Part shown: piece after piece, positions 26,202 through 35,026 of the stretch
How the letters are laid out: each line of letters opens with the position of its first letter
Numbering within the stretch: position 1 is the first letter of the stretch
NCBI RefSeq assembly: GCF_005887115.1
Contig: NZ_PNCJ01000011.1
Coordinates: forward strand, 1 to 64,000
Origin: Pseudoalteromonas rubra
GTDB taxonomy: Bacteria > Pseudomonadota > Gammaproteobacteria > Enterobacterales > Alteromonadaceae
Direction of reading: 5' to 3'
Length of the DNA: 64,000 nt
Program-made: the position numbers and the translations under genes
The notes under the pieces: model-generated
What the model was told of the DNA's origin: nothing
Database searches by the model: none
The model's input: the letters and a program-made list of their open reading frames with translations, nothing else

Positions 26202-26234
26202 GCCGCAGCTTCGAGTCTGAGCTGCGGCTTTTTT
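26202..26234 (+). terminator. Rho-independent terminator of the GDPD gene
   Basis: GCCGCAGCT (26202-26210) pairs with AGCTGCGGC (26220-26228) and is followed by TTTTTT. It lies 17 bases after the GDPD stop codon and just before the end of the convergent MipA gene. Confidence 0.9.
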
Positions 26235-26238
26235 GTGT

Positions 26239-27009
26239 TTAAAAGAACTTACTGAACAGCAAGCGCGCTGCAAAGCTGGCGTCGCTGTCGACCAGGGGGC
26301 TGTCGGTAATGCTGTCGTCAAACCAGGTGTAATCAAACGCGAGCTGAGTAAATCCGCCAAAGAAAATGGGCGTTGAGATAGAAAAGCCCAGCGCCACATT
26401 GGTGGCATTGTCGCCCACATATTGAGGCCGGGCGCTGGTGGCTTCGGACAGTCGCACGCCGTAGTAATAATCAACGTGGTGACTATCCAGGTAACTGACG
26501 CTCAGGCTAGGTTCATAGAAAAACGGCCCTGACTTAAAGGCTTTGGCAAGACTAGCCGAGACCTCGTAGCCATCTGACTTATCCAGTACATCGTGAACGG
26601 CAGAGACGCCGAACTTCCAGTTTTCACGCTCGTATTTTATGCCCACGCCCGCATCCATGGAAAAGTCGCGCTCTGCCATACCCTTAAAAACATCGCTGTC
26701 GGACTCATCGAATCCCTGAAAGCGGGGCGAAGCCTGTAACACAACCTCGATGTCATTCACTTCCAGAATTTCATAACTGATGAAGGGGCCGAGTATGGAC
26801 AGTTTGTCACCCCGATAGCCGAGTATGGGTAACGGGATCACCCGTCTGTCGTAGCCCTGGTAGATTTCTTCACTGACTCCCAGCCCAATGCCGTACAAGA
26901 ACCCCTTAGGCTCCATTTGGGCTCTTAAGGCTCCCCGTTCATCTGTTTGCGCCTGGAGCTGGGCAGAAGCTGCAAGCAAGGTACAAATACAAAGCGCGCG
27001 TTTTAACAT
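26239..27009 (-). CDS. MipA/OmpV-family outer membrane protein
   Basis: A signal peptide (MLKRALCICTLLAASAQLQA) precedes a beta-barrel domain typical of MipA/OmpV: GFLYGIGLGVSEEIYQGYD, IPLPILGYRGDKLSILGPFI, FSMDAGVGIKYERENWKFGV, and the family's DSHHVDYYYGVRLSEA segment; the protein ends in Phe (LLFSKFF). Members act as scaffolding proteins for murein enzymes or as outer-membrane channels. The length is normal. It lies behind the DUF1501 gene, separated by a 13-bp hairpin. Confidence 0.85.
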   Translation of the reverse strand: MLKRALCICTLLAASAQLQAQTDERGALRAQMEPKGFLYGIGLGVSEEIYQGYDRRVIPLPILGYRGDKLSILGPFISYEILEVNDIEVVLQASPRFQGFDESDSDVFKGMAERDFSMDAGVGIKYERENWKFGVSAVHDVLDKSDGYEVSASLAKAFKSGPFFYEPSLSVSYLDSHHVDYYYGVRLSEATSARPQYVGDNATNVALGFSISTPIFFGGFTQLAFDYTWFDDSITDSPLVDSDASFAARLLFSKFF

Positions 27010-27057
27010 AGTGTATCCTTATCCGAATTCATATTCTGTTGCCATGTAAGACACAAG

Positions 27058-27091
27058 AGAGACTGCCTGAACATTAACTCAGGCAGTCTCT
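27058..27091. terminator. 13-bp perfect hairpin after the DUF1800-DUF1501 operon
   Basis: AGAGACTGCCTGA and TCAGGCAGTCTCT pair around an 8-base loop. It lies 38 bases past the end of the DUF1501 gene and before the MipA start. On the minus strand it is followed by CTTGTGTC, not a strong U run, so it may act as a weak terminator or as a 3' stabiliser. Confidence 0.6.
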
Positions 27092-27128
27092 GGTACGAAC
27101 TATAGACAAGGATCGTTTAGTCTTGATG

Positions 27129-28481
27129 TCATTTAAACAAAGAAAGTGGGCCACTGAAGTTATTTAGGTTAGGGAACATGGTGTTCAGTGTACTTGTATC
27201 CAAACCCATCCACTGCCCGAAACTGGCTGCATACTGATCAACAGACGTGGTTGGGATCAGACGGCCACCCCCTGCGTCCAGCTCGTGATTAAGTGTCGCT
27301 TGCGGGATATCACCATAAATAGTCCCCCCGTTGACTGCGCCACCCATGACAAAGTGATGACCGGCCCAGCCATGGTCTGTGCCGTCTCCGTTTATGGCCA
27401 GCGTGCGACCAAAATCAGAGGCCGTGAACACTGTGACCTGCTCACTCAGATTGAGGCTTTCAATCGCAGTATTAAAGGCCACCAAAGCGCCATCCAGTGC
27501 ACTGTGCAATTTGGGCAGGTTTTGCGCTTGCCCTGAGTGAGTGTCAAATCCGCCCATAGCCACAACATAGACCTGTCTTGACGCCCCAAGCTGCTGGCGG
27601 GCGGCGATACTTTTACTGACCGTTTGCAATTGTCTGCCCAGCGATGTTGTCGGAAAGTCGGGCAGTGTCACTGTGGTATTGGCCTGTGCAGTATTAAACT
27701 GACTATTTGCCTGATAGGCATTGTTAATGACATTGGTGACGTCTTGCTGCAGAAAGTTCTGTGCATTTTGAGGCTGATTGCTGAAATGCGCGACCAGCTC
27801 AGGGTGGTTATCAAATTCTTCCAGGGCTTCTATGGTGGCTGCCTGGCCGCCACTGACATGATATGGGGCGGTTTGTTTGCCGGTCAGCCATAATGCACCA
27901 TCTGCCGTGGTAATCGCATTAAACGGAGTGTTGCTGGTCAGACCCTGAGCCATGAGTGCATCATTCATTAAGCCTCCCCAGCCAAATTGTGCGCCTTCTG
28001 CAGCGCCAGACATCCAGGTTGATTGCTGGTCATTATGCGAAAACAGTCGTGGCGGCAGTCTGGCGGTGTCCTGGGCCATCATAGTTGCTGTAACGGGGCT
28101 GAGTAAGGGCCCGACATTGCCAATGACAGCCAGCTTATTTTGCTGATATAAACTGGCCAGCCCAGCTAATTCCGCAGGCAGGGCAAAGCGGCGTGAGCCA
28201 AAACGCCCGGGTGTGGCAATAGGTAGCAAGTTAGCCATAGTACGTGGCGTTGTATACTTACCCAGCAGGCTTTGGCGATGAGTTGCCCACTGCGTATAAC
28301 TTGGTTCGTCATAGGGAATAATGGTGTCGTGATTGTCCATACCACCGTACAAAAACACGCAGACCAGTGCTTTATAATCACCACTTTGAGCCGGACTATT
28401 CGCCAGAGCCTGGCCTAACTGAAACATCGATGACGCCATTAAGGAGGCACCGCTAAGTTTGATAAAGTCGCGTCTGTTCAT
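27129..28481 (-). CDS. DUF1501 protein with Tat signal
   Basis: The product starts MNRRDFIKLSGASLMASSMF, a twin-arginine signal, and shows the DUF1501 body: VCVFLYGGMDNHDTIIPYDE, a VIGNVGPLL region, GGFDTHSGQAQNLPKL, VTVFTASDFGRTLAINGDG and TDHGWAGHHFVMGGAVNG. The fold is related to alkaline-phosphatase/sulfatase-type proteins, and the Asp/His-rich motifs could bind metals, but no activity is established. It follows the DUF1800 gene by 10 bases with an AGGAG site, and the two families nearly always occur as a pair. It is exported folded to the periplasm. Confidence 0.9.
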   Translation of the reverse strand: MNRRDFIKLSGASLMASSMFQLGQALANSPAQSGDYKALVCVFLYGGMDNHDTIIPYDEPSYTQWATHRQSLLGKYTTPRTMANLLPIATPGRFGSRRFALPAELAGLASLYQQNKLAVIGNVGPLLSPVTATMMAQDTARLPPRLFSHNDQQSTWMSGAAEGAQFGWGGLMNDALMAQGLTSNTPFNAITTADGALWLTGKQTAPYHVSGGQAATIEALEEFDNHPELVAHFSNQPQNAQNFLQQDVTNVINNAYQANSQFNTAQANTTVTLPDFPTTSLGRQLQTVSKSIAARQQLGASRQVYVVAMGGFDTHSGQAQNLPKLHSALDGALVAFNTAIESLNLSEQVTVFTASDFGRTLAINGDGTDHGWAGHHFVMGGAVNGGTIYGDIPQATLNHELDAGGGRLIPTTSVDQYAASFGQWMGLDTSTLNTMFPNLNNFSGPLSLFK

Positions 28482-28491
28482 GGTTGCGCTC

Positions 28492-30387
28492 CTATTTTTG
28501 GACTAAATAATCGGGTGAAGTCATCACCAGTAAAATGGCGAGGTGTACGAGTCTTACGGGCTCAGCTTCGTCGTTTTGGGCCACTGTTTGCAATATCTGC
28601 TTAATCTGCTGTTTGCTGGTGGCACTGAGCTGACCGGCACACAGCAACAGATCCAGGCGGTTGATTAAGGCATCAGGGTCACTCGCAAGCGCTTGTTCCG
28701 CGTCATAGCTTGCCAGAAAGCTCTCCACGGCGTTTTCTGCATTCAGCGGAATATTTTCCTCGTCGTAAACGGCTTGCAGGTCTTCCACATCTACTTCCTG
28801 CTGCAGGCCTGTGATGTAGTAAGTCATAAAGTTTGCATAGCCAGTGATGGTGCTGGCATTGGTGATCTGTAGCTCAGGTGCCACCATGCCATTTGACGCA
28901 CTCACGCTGCCTGGCGCGGTATAGCCCGGGCGGAAGAAGTTAAAAACACTGGGTGAGCGGTAGGGGTGCTGGCCCAGCATGCTGGCATCTCGGGTATCCC
29001 AGAGCATTTCCTGATATTCGGGGGTAATGTTTTTTATCGCAAATGCCCGAGCCCATTGAGTAAAGCGCAAAATAGGTTCACGAATTTTACCACCATGAAC
29101 ACCTGCATCCGCTCGGGCTTCTGAATCAAATAAAATGGCTGCCAGTGTTGCTGTCAAATCGCCACGACGACCATCACCGACAGTTGTGCCATCGGGTAAA
29201 GTGGCGCGACCACTGCCAAAGGCGCTGGCCACACGGGCGACATAGTCGGGTGAAGGGTTTGACATGACCAGTCTCTGGATAAGTTGTTTAGAGACAAACG
29301 GGGGGACATTCGGATGGGCAAAAATATGGTCCAGCGCCTGAGTCACAGAGGCTTTAGGCCCGGTGCCCGCTGCAATGGTGGTGCCTAAAAAGCGTTTGCT
29401 TTTCTCGCTGTGATTTTGTGGGTACACGGCCATCGGCAGGGCAAATTCATTTACCTCAGTTTCTTCCGATGTCTCGTAGTCCATGTCTAAGCCGGTAAAC
29501 ACCCGAGCCAGCCCGGTGATGTCCTGATTGGTGTAGAGCTCTTTAATTGCGCCGCTCTGATCTTGTTGGGGCGTACCATCTTGATTCAATGCAACAATGC
29601 CAACTGTAAACAATTGCAGTAACTCCCGGGCATAGTTTTCATCTGGCATCCGGCCAGTAACTTCATCTCCTTTGAGGTTGCCCATGTAGGTCAGGTAAAA
29701 CCCCATAGCAGGAGAATAGGTTACGGCTTCAAGTAACTCTCTGTAGTTGCCAAAGGCATGCTGGATCAAAATGTCCTGATACGAGGCGACTGCTTCGGGA
29801 ATATCCGTGAGCTCTTCGCCGCCGGCGTTTGACACCACCAGTATCTCCGACAAGGCAAAAGCCATCCTCTGACGCAACTGATCTTCGCCGGCTATAGCAT
29901 TGCGCCAGAAAGCGACGCTGGTTGATTCGATATACAGAGCATTAAAATCATCTTCTGCGGTGGGCGGAGGAGTAAATTCGGATACAACGGGCATGATCAG
30001 GCTGGGTGACAATTGAAGCTGTGCCGTGAACCAGTCTGATGCACTTTTGCCTGTGAGTGAAGTCAGGTCCTCTGGTCGAGCGCCAAAGGTGGCCTGCTGC
30101 AAAAACCGGGATGTACTGACGGGTGTTGCAAAGGTTTGATCTGCCAATGGACTATCGTCGTCGGGTGTGTCACCGATGCTGCCATCGTTGTTACCGCTAT
30201 TATCATTGTTTCCATTGTTATTGTTTTGATTACCTGTACCGGTATCATCACTACCTGAACTGCCTGAATCGGGTAATGAAGGTGCGGGGCTATTTAATGT
30301 GTTCTGGTTGCCGTCACTGCCACCGCACCCGGTCAGGCTCATACACAAGCTGAGCAGCAGTATGTTAAGCGGGGTTAATCTAAACAT
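28492..30387 (-). CDS. DUF1800 lipoprotein, partner of the DUF1501 protein
   Basis: The 631-residue protein starts with a lipoprotein signal (LLSLCMSLTGC) followed by a low-complexity Gly/Asn/Asp/Ser linker of about 60 residues. The DUF1800 domain then begins with the typical STSRFLQQATFGARPEDL and continues through LRQRMAFALSEILVVSN, MPDENYARELLQLFTVGI, MAVYPQNHSEKSKRFLGTTI and LILRFTQWARA-like segments. Its role is unknown; with DUF1501 it forms a secreted pair of large proteins. A TACAA-AA-TTGTA dyad lies 83 bases upstream, shared with the adjacent two-component operon. Confidence 0.9.
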   Translation of the reverse strand: MFRLTPLNILLLSLCMSLTGCGGSDGNQNTLNSPAPSLPDSGSSGSDDTGTGNQNNNNGNNDNSGNNDGSIGDTPDDDSPLADQTFATPVSTSRFLQQATFGARPEDLTSLTGKSASDWFTAQLQLSPSLIMPVVSEFTPPPTAEDDFNALYIESTSVAFWRNAIAGEDQLRQRMAFALSEILVVSNAGGEELTDIPEAVASYQDILIQHAFGNYRELLEAVTYSPAMGFYLTYMGNLKGDEVTGRMPDENYARELLQLFTVGIVALNQDGTPQQDQSGAIKELYTNQDITGLARVFTGLDMDYETSEETEVNEFALPMAVYPQNHSEKSKRFLGTTIAAGTGPKASVTQALDHIFAHPNVPPFVSKQLIQRLVMSNPSPDYVARVASAFGSGRATLPDGTTVGDGRRGDLTATLAAILFDSEARADAGVHGGKIREPILRFTQWARAFAIKNITPEYQEMLWDTRDASMLGQHPYRSPSVFNFFRPGYTAPGSVSASNGMVAPELQITNASTITGYANFMTYYITGLQQEVDVEDLQAVYDEENIPLNAENAVESFLASYDAEQALASDPDALINRLDLLLCAGQLSATSKQQIKQILQTVAQNDEAEPVRLVHLAILLVMTSPDYLVQK

Positions 30388-30469
30388 GGTTTCACTCTCT
30401 TACTTAGGGATAGAGTAAGTCTAGAGTGAAACGCACCGAAACGGTCATACAGTTGTCATACGGGTTGTT

Positions 30470-30481
30470 TACAAAATTGTA
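30470..30481. promoter_or_regulatory. Candidate response-regulator operator upstream of DUF1800
   Basis: The dyad TACAA-AA-TTGTA lies 83 bases before the DUF1800 start. The 15-base string GCATACAATTTTGTA, read on the minus strand at 30484-30470, is identical to 32773-32787 ahead of the response-regulator gene. Two direct GTCATAC copies (30444-30461) lie between it and the gene. Confidence 0.55.
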
Positions 30482-30493
30482 TGCTAACGGCAA

Positions 30494-30612
30494 CGCCTCC
30501 GTTCAATGTGGCTTGTTCGCTACGTTTGGTGGTTTCCGGTTCGGGGGCCGGGATGACGGATCTCAATACCGTCTCGGCCATTTTGTGCGCCGGCACGGGA
30601 TGACGACATAGC
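30494..30612. repeat. REP-like GGGATGAC repeat unit, copy 1
   Basis: This intergenic stretch resembles 35145-35262: both read TTCAA-TGGCTT...GCT-CG-TTGGTGGTT-CCGG, then GGGGCC-GGATGACG, and end in CACGGGAT-like sequence. It contains short inverted pieces (CCGGTTCGGGGGCCGG, CGCCGGCACGGG). It has the look of a repetitive extragenic palindromic element. It sits between two minus-strand operons. Confidence 0.55.
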
Positions 30613-30656
30613 GAAGTGTGCTTTGGCGGTAAATAAGTGACTCACATCAGCTATAA

Positions 30657-32039
30657 CTAGTCACGCCGTGCAGAGCGGGTGGGGATCTCAATATTAAATA
30701 CGGCACCTGGCTGTTGTTCAAGCAGGCATAGCTGCGCTTTGTGTACGTCGCAAATGGCCCGCACTATGCTTAGCCCAAGGCCATTGCCAGGGCGACCACG
30801 GCTGATATCTGCACGATAGAACTTATCAAAGACTTTGTGCTGGTCGCCTTGTGGGATCCCGGGGCCATCGTCACCAACTTGTAGCAGGGCGCTGTCGGTA
30901 TGACTTTGCAGCCTCAGCCAGACATGCGACAGTTCATGACTATGCTCCAGTGCGTTTTCCAACAAATTACAGATCAGCTGACCCAACAGATCTCTGTCGC
31001 CGTGGCAGTGTACTGACGGCACAATGGATACATCAAAACGGCGGCCACTGTCTTCAAAGACGGGCAGGTAGCTTTGTGCCAGTTCATCGAGTAATGCCGA
31101 CAAATCAAACGTTTTAAAGCCCTGTATATGTTTGCCAGACTCAATGGCATTGAGTCGCACCAGATTGTTAAATGTATTGATGACCTGAGCCAGCTCACTG
31201 CTTGCTTTATCAATATGGCCTTCCAGTGCTGCCGTGTCGTCGAGGTCCTGATACATACTCTGAAGGCGGTTGGAAATTCGCGATAAAGGGGTTTTCAGGT
31301 CATGAGCAATGCCCACTGACATGGTTTTCATATTACCGTGCAGGCGGGTTATTTCGTCCAGCATCTGGTTAATAGCAAGGCTGAGTGCCACAATATCGGG
31401 GTGAGAGGTTGAAGCTTCAGTGCGTTTTGAATCAGGTGAGTGCGCCACTTTTTCTAACTGAGCCGATAAATCCTGTAGCGGGCGGGTTCGTTTGAGCTGC
31501 AGCCATACAATCACAGCCAAAATGAATGGCAGGCTCAACAGAGCAAACCACCCTGAGAGCTGCTCATAAAACTCGGCTTTTTGAGCGTGCATGTCGTCGC
31601 GTTTTTGCCAGTAATGAACATGTAAGTTGTCGGGTAAATCGAGCCTGGCAGAAAGTAGCTCTGTGTCGCCCTCTTCGCCAAGGGAAACACTTTGCCACTG
31701 TGCAGAGGTTGCAGCGCTCAGCTCCGTGTTGGCGCCAAAAAGCAGCTTGTCCTGCTCATATATGGAAACCAGCCAGCCGTCATCAAGCAGATGTGCCCGT
31801 GCCTCAGTGTCAGACCAGATTACGTCTTCATCCAGTTCGAACTCTTGCAACAGGTGCTCAAGGCCGTGCTCATTCAGCATTATCTCAACCTCGGTCAGAA
31901 ACTCGCTAAATTCGCTCTGCTGCTCCTGTTTGTCCTGCCAAACAAGTAACTGACTGATGATCCATAGCAGCAACAGCATGCCTGCCCAGAGTGTGCCACC
32001 CACCAGGGTCGTTTGTGTCAGGTGATAACGGCTAATCAT
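30657..32039 (-). CDS. Membrane sensor histidine kinase, OmpR-type partner
   Basis: The 460-residue kinase has two membrane helices (about residues 14-33 and 157-177) enclosing a periplasmic sensor region of about 120 residues, then HAMP-like and HisKA segments: SVGIAHDLKTPLSRISNRLQ holds the phosphorylated His. The ATP-binding domain has LICNLLENALEHS (N box), VGDDGPGIP (G1), VFDKFYRADISRG (F box) and GNGLGLSIVRAICDVH (G2). All kinase motifs are intact. Its start overlaps the regulator gene by 8 bases, so the two are translationally coupled. The signal is unknown. The DUF1800 pair downstream is a likely target. Confidence 0.92.
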   Translation of the reverse strand: MISRYHLTQTTLVGGTLWAGMLLLLWIISQLLVWQDKQEQQSEFSEFLTEVEIMLNEHGLEHLLQEFELDEDVIWSDTEARAHLLDDGWLVSIYEQDKLLFGANTELSAATSAQWQSVSLGEEGDTELLSARLDLPDNLHVHYWQKRDDMHAQKAEFYEQLSGWFALLSLPFILAVIVWLQLKRTRPLQDLSAQLEKVAHSPDSKRTEASTSHPDIVALSLAINQMLDEITRLHGNMKTMSVGIAHDLKTPLSRISNRLQSMYQDLDDTAALEGHIDKASSELAQVINTFNNLVRLNAIESGKHIQGFKTFDLSALLDELAQSYLPVFEDSGRRFDVSIVPSVHCHGDRDLLGQLICNLLENALEHSHELSHVWLRLQSHTDSALLQVGDDGPGIPQGDQHKVFDKFYRADISRGRPGNGLGLSIVRAICDVHKAQLCLLEQQPGAVFNIEIPTRSARRD

Positions 32040-32715
32040 CAGACTGGCCTGTCAGCAAGTATCCGCTGCCGCGAATGGTTTTGATCATGTCAAAGGCAAA
32101 AGGTTTATCCAGTTTGTTGCGCAGCCGGCTGACATGGGTTTGTACCAAGCTGGTTTTGGGGTCGAAGCTAAACCCCCAGACTTGTTCCAACAGCATCGTT
32201 TTGGTGATCAGCTGTTCCGGGTTTTGCATCATATATTCAAGTATCTGGTACTCTTTGGGCATCAGTTCTATTTCTTGTCCTGCTCTTATCACCTGACGGG
32301 AAGTGCGGTTAAGCGTGAGCTCGCCCAAAAATAACTCTTGTGTGTCAGCACGTAAGGGCTGGCGTCTGGCCAGGGCTTTTAAACGTGCATACAATTCAGC
32401 AAACGCAAAGGGTTTAACCAAATAATCATCGGCTCCGGCTTCGAGTCCGGCTACCCGATCGGCTGTATCGCTCAGTGCTGTGAGCATAATAATGGGCGTT
32501 TTAACTTTGCTGGCGCGTAAAACCCTGACCGCGTCCAGACCATCCATATTAGGTAACAGGCGGTCAAAAATAATGACATCAAAAGGGGTCGCAGACGCGC
32601 TCAACATGGCTTGTTCTGCGTTGTCACAATGCTGTACACGGGCATTGTGCTGTGCCAGTCCGGCACAGATAAAATCGGCGGTATCCGGGTCGTCTTCAAC
32701 TAATAAAATATGCAT
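32032..32715 (-). CDS. OmpR/PhoB-family response regulator
   Basis: The first 115 residues are a receiver domain: MHILLVEDDPDTADFICAGL, the phosphorylated Asp in VIIFDRLLPNMDGLDAVR, PIIMLTALSDTADRV and the Lys in YLVKPFAF. The C-terminal 100 residues are a winged helix of OmpR type (LMPKEYQILEYMMQNPEQLI, SLVQTHVSRLRNKL, IRGSGYLL). It should bind DNA as a dimer at repeated half-sites. The dyad at 32776 just upstream may be its own operator, and the same string lies ahead of DUF1800. Confidence 0.94.
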   Translation of the reverse strand: MHILLVEDDPDTADFICAGLAQHNARVQHCDNAEQAMLSASATPFDVIIFDRLLPNMDGLDAVRVLRASKVKTPIIMLTALSDTADRVAGLEAGADDYLVKPFAFAELYARLKALARRQPLRADTQELFLGELTLNRTSRQVIRAGQEIELMPKEYQILEYMMQNPEQLITKTMLLEQVWGFSFDPKTSLVQTHVSRLRNKLDKPFAFDMIKTIRGSGYLLTGQSDD

Positions 32716-32775
32716 ACAAACCTGAGGTTATCGTCACTCAGTTAAAGCATATCGTATTTTTGCGTTGGGTTGGCA

Positions 32776-32787
32776 TACAATTTTGTA
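32776..32787. promoter_or_regulatory. Candidate operator between the regulator gene and a small membrane protein gene
   Basis: The dyad TACAA-TT-TTGTA sits 61 bases from the regulator start (minus strand) and 65 bases from the ATG at 32852 (plus strand). The surrounding GCATACAATTTTGTA recurs exactly ahead of DUF1800 in the opposite orientation. It could control both divergent genes. Confidence 0.55.
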
Positions 32788-32851
32788 TTGTACTGTGCCT
32801 GCGTGTGTGTATAAAATTAAACCAACTCAGGTACAGAATAAGGAAATAAAT

Positions 32852-33046
32852 ATGGCAGACAAGCAAGCCGAATCAGGACCTAACCCGGGCCTGTATATTG
32901 CGGTTGGTGCAGGGATCGGTACGGCAATGGGGGTGACTTTTGGGGTCGCATTTGACATTCTGGCTTTTACCATTGCTCCGTGCGCCGGGGCTGGCATGGC
33001 GCTGAGCGTTGCGTTTTGGGGCGCCAACAAGCAAGCTGATAAATAA
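32852..33046 (+). CDS. Small Gly/Ala-rich membrane protein
   Basis: ATG 32852 follows an AAGGAAATAAAT site; an upstream frame start at 32765 has none. The 64-residue product has a polar N-terminus (MADKQAESGPNPG) then two hydrophobic, Gly/Ala-rich helices (LYIAVGAGIGTAMGVTFGVA and FTIAPCAGAGMALSVAFW) with GxxxG spacings like a glycine zipper. It is probably an inner membrane protein. It is divergent from the two-component system with a shared operator candidate, so it may be a stress-induced target. Confidence 0.65.
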   Translation: MADKQAESGPNPGLYIAVGAGIGTAMGVTFGVAFDILAFTIAPCAGAGMALSVAFWGANKQADK

Positions 33047-33058
33047 GCCGGTAAGTAA

Positions 33059-33083
33059 GCAGGGCCGACAGGTTCAGCCCTGC
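33059..33083. terminator. Hairpin between convergent genes
   Basis: GCAGGGC and GCCCTGC pair around an 11-base loop, between a plus-strand stop at 33046 and a minus-strand stop at 33090. There is no T run, so termination is tentative. Confidence 0.4.
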
Positions 33084-33089
33084 AAATTG

Positions 33090-33596
33090 TTATTCCTGAT
33101 AGGCGCCTGCGCTGTAAATCAACTCATAGCTGTGGCTGTATATCTCGACTATGTTACCAAACGGGTCTTCCATATAAATCATGCGATAAGGTTTTTCGCC
33201 CGGGTAGTAATAGCGGGGTTTTTCCATACGCCTTTTACCACCTGCGGCCACTATTTTATCCGCCAGACCTTCTACATCGGGGTCTTGTACGCAGAAATGA
33301 AAAACGCCGGTTTTCCAGTATTCAAAGTTGTTGTCGGGGTTGGTTTGATTGTCGAACTGAAATAATTCGACGCCAATGCGATCGCCGGTAGACAGGTGCG
33401 CTATGCGAAAGCGTTTCCAGCCCGGACCAAATACGTCGGTGCACATTTCACCTATGGCGCTGTCATCTTCACTAATTTCAGTCGGCGCCATAATGACATA
33501 CCAGCCCATTACCTGAGTATAAAACTCGACGGCTTTCTCCAGATCGGGGACCGAAATACCGATATGCGAAAAATTACGTGGATAAATCTGGCTCAT
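33090..33596 (-). CDS. VOC-family dioxygenase/glyoxalase-like protein
   Basis: This 168-residue protein has the paired VOC modules: NFSHIGISVPDLEKAVEFYT then VMGWYVIMAPTE, and in the second half WKTGVFHFCVQDPDVEGLA, YYYPGEKPYRMIYMEDPFG and NIVEIYSHSYEL. His at the start of each module and Glu in IVEIY fit the metal site of the glyoxalase/dioxygenase type. The substrate is unknown. It is divergent from a LysR gene 94 bases away, the usual regulator arrangement. Confidence 0.88.
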   Translation of the reverse strand: MSQIYPRNFSHIGISVPDLEKAVEFYTQVMGWYVIMAPTEISEDDSAIGEMCTDVFGPGWKRFRIAHLSTGDRIGVELFQFDNQTNPDNNFEYWKTGVFHFCVQDPDVEGLADKIVAAGGKRRMEKPRYYYPGEKPYRMIYMEDPFGNIVEIYSHSYELIYSAGAYQE

Positions 33597-33690
33597 AGAA
33601 TATTCTCCTCTGTTTGAATGATGAACAGGTTACAAACACTCCATCATCAAGTAAAATTATTAAAAATTATCTCAATAAACATATTTTGTA

Positions 33691-34560
33691 ATGGTAAATA
33701 ACAGCTGGCTGCGAACATTTTGTACCCTTGCCGAAGTCGAACACTTCACACGGACGGCTGAACAGCTGCATATGACGCAATCGGGTGTGAGTCAGCATGT
33801 TCAAAAACTGGAAGCGCATTTTGGTGTTGCTTTGCTGCTGCGTGACAGCAAACAAGTGGTGCTGACGGAAGCGGGCAAACGACTGCGTATACAGGCACAA
33901 CACATACTGCAAAGCTTATCGGATCTTGAGGTTAGTATAGGAGAAGATCCGGCTTTTGAGGGGGAGGTCAAAGTGATGTCTCCGGGCAGTGTGGGGCTTC
34001 GGTTATATCCGCATTTGCTGGCACTACAGACGCGTTATCCTAAGCTGATAATCGATCACAGATTTGCACCTAATCAGGCCATTGAAAAAGCTGTAGCCGA
34101 TGGCGATGCAGATATGGGTTTCACAACCGTGCAGGCAAAGTCGGCCGATGTCATCAGCGAGGTGGTCGCCACGGAACCTTTATTACTGGTGACACCCGCT
34201 GAGGTAAGTCAGCCGAGCTGGGAAACGTTGTTATCTTTGGGTTTTATTGATCATCCTGATGGTGCACATCATGCCCAACTATTGCTCAGCGCTAACTACA
34301 CGCAGTTTCAGAACTGCAGTGAATTTGAGCGCAAAGGGTTTTCTAATCAGATCAGCCTGATTTTGGAGCCTGTGAGCCGGGGCTTGGGGTTTACCGTATT
34401 GCCTGCCTATGCCGTTGAGGCTTTTAAAAGGCATGAACAGATACAGGAGCATGCGCTCGATCACCCGGTGAGTGAAACTATATATTTGTGCACGACCAAC
34501 CGTGGCGTCTTGCCTGCCAGAGTCGACACTGTGATTGAGCATGCTAAAACCAGCTTGTAA
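33691..34560 (+). CDS. LysR-type transcription regulator
   Basis: The 289-residue protein starts with the LysR winged helix: WLRTFCTLAEVEHFTRTAEQ, LHMTQSGVSQHVQKLEAHFG, LLLRDSKQVVLTEAGKRL. The ligand domain follows (VKVMSPGSVGLRLYPHLLAL, DADMGFTTVQAKSADVISEV, ISLILEPVSRGLGFTVLPAY). It is divergent from the VOC gene and most likely controls it. The length is normal for the family. Confidence 0.93.
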   Translation: MVNNSWLRTFCTLAEVEHFTRTAEQLHMTQSGVSQHVQKLEAHFGVALLLRDSKQVVLTEAGKRLRIQAQHILQSLSDLEVSIGEDPAFEGEVKVMSPGSVGLRLYPHLLALQTRYPKLIIDHRFAPNQAIEKAVADGDADMGFTTVQAKSADVISEVVATEPLLLVTPAEVSQPSWETLLSLGFIDHPDGAHHAQLLLSANYTQFQNCSEFERKGFSNQISLILEPVSRGLGFTVLPAYAVEAFKRHEQIQEHALDHPVSETIYLCTTNRGVLPARVDTVIEHAKTSL

Positions 34561-34675
34561 GGCCCTTTATATTATTCATGGCTGCACTAAATCAATAAAT
34601 ATTGGCTTAGGACTGGCACATCTGGAACTGAGCCATTACTATGCAGCCAAATGAATCAAAAAGTAGTAAGTAAGC

Positions 34676-35011
34676 ATGTCTTTACCTCCTTGCCCAAAAT
34701 GTAATTCTGAATATGTTTATCAGGACCAAAGCAATCTGGTGTGCCCAGAGTGCGCCTATGAGTGGAATCCTAACGAAGTCAATGATGACGACGTGGTAAA
34801 AGTGAAAGATGCGAACGGTGCGTTGCTGGCCGACGGTGATAAAGTGACCGTGATTAAAGATTTGAAAATCAAAGGCAGTTCTCAGGTCATTAAAATTGGC
34901 ACTAAAGCGCTGGTTCGCCGTGTACTGGACAAAAAAGACCACGAACTGGATTGTAAGGTCGACGGCGTAGGCGAAATGATGGTGACTGCCAAGTTCGTCA
35001 AAAAAGCCTGA
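34676..35011 (+). CDS. yjdM: YjdM/PhnA-type zinc-ribbon protein
   Basis: The 111-residue product begins [18 protein letters not shown] and has VCPECAYEW, so the two CxxC pairs form a zinc ribbon, followed by the YjdM (PhnA) C-terminal beta domain [40 protein letters not shown] and [12 protein letters not shown]. coli YjdM has this exact layout and length. The old link to phosphonate use is not supported by function. It is a single-gene unit followed by a REP-like repeat. Confidence 0.93.
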   Translation: MSLPPCPKCNSEYVYQDQSNLVCPECAYEWNPNEVNDDDVVKVKDANGALLADGDKVTVIKDLKIKGSSQVIKIGTKALVRRVLDKKDHELDCKVDGVGEMMVTAKFVKKA

Positions 35012-35026
35012 TTGTTTTATCCCGGC

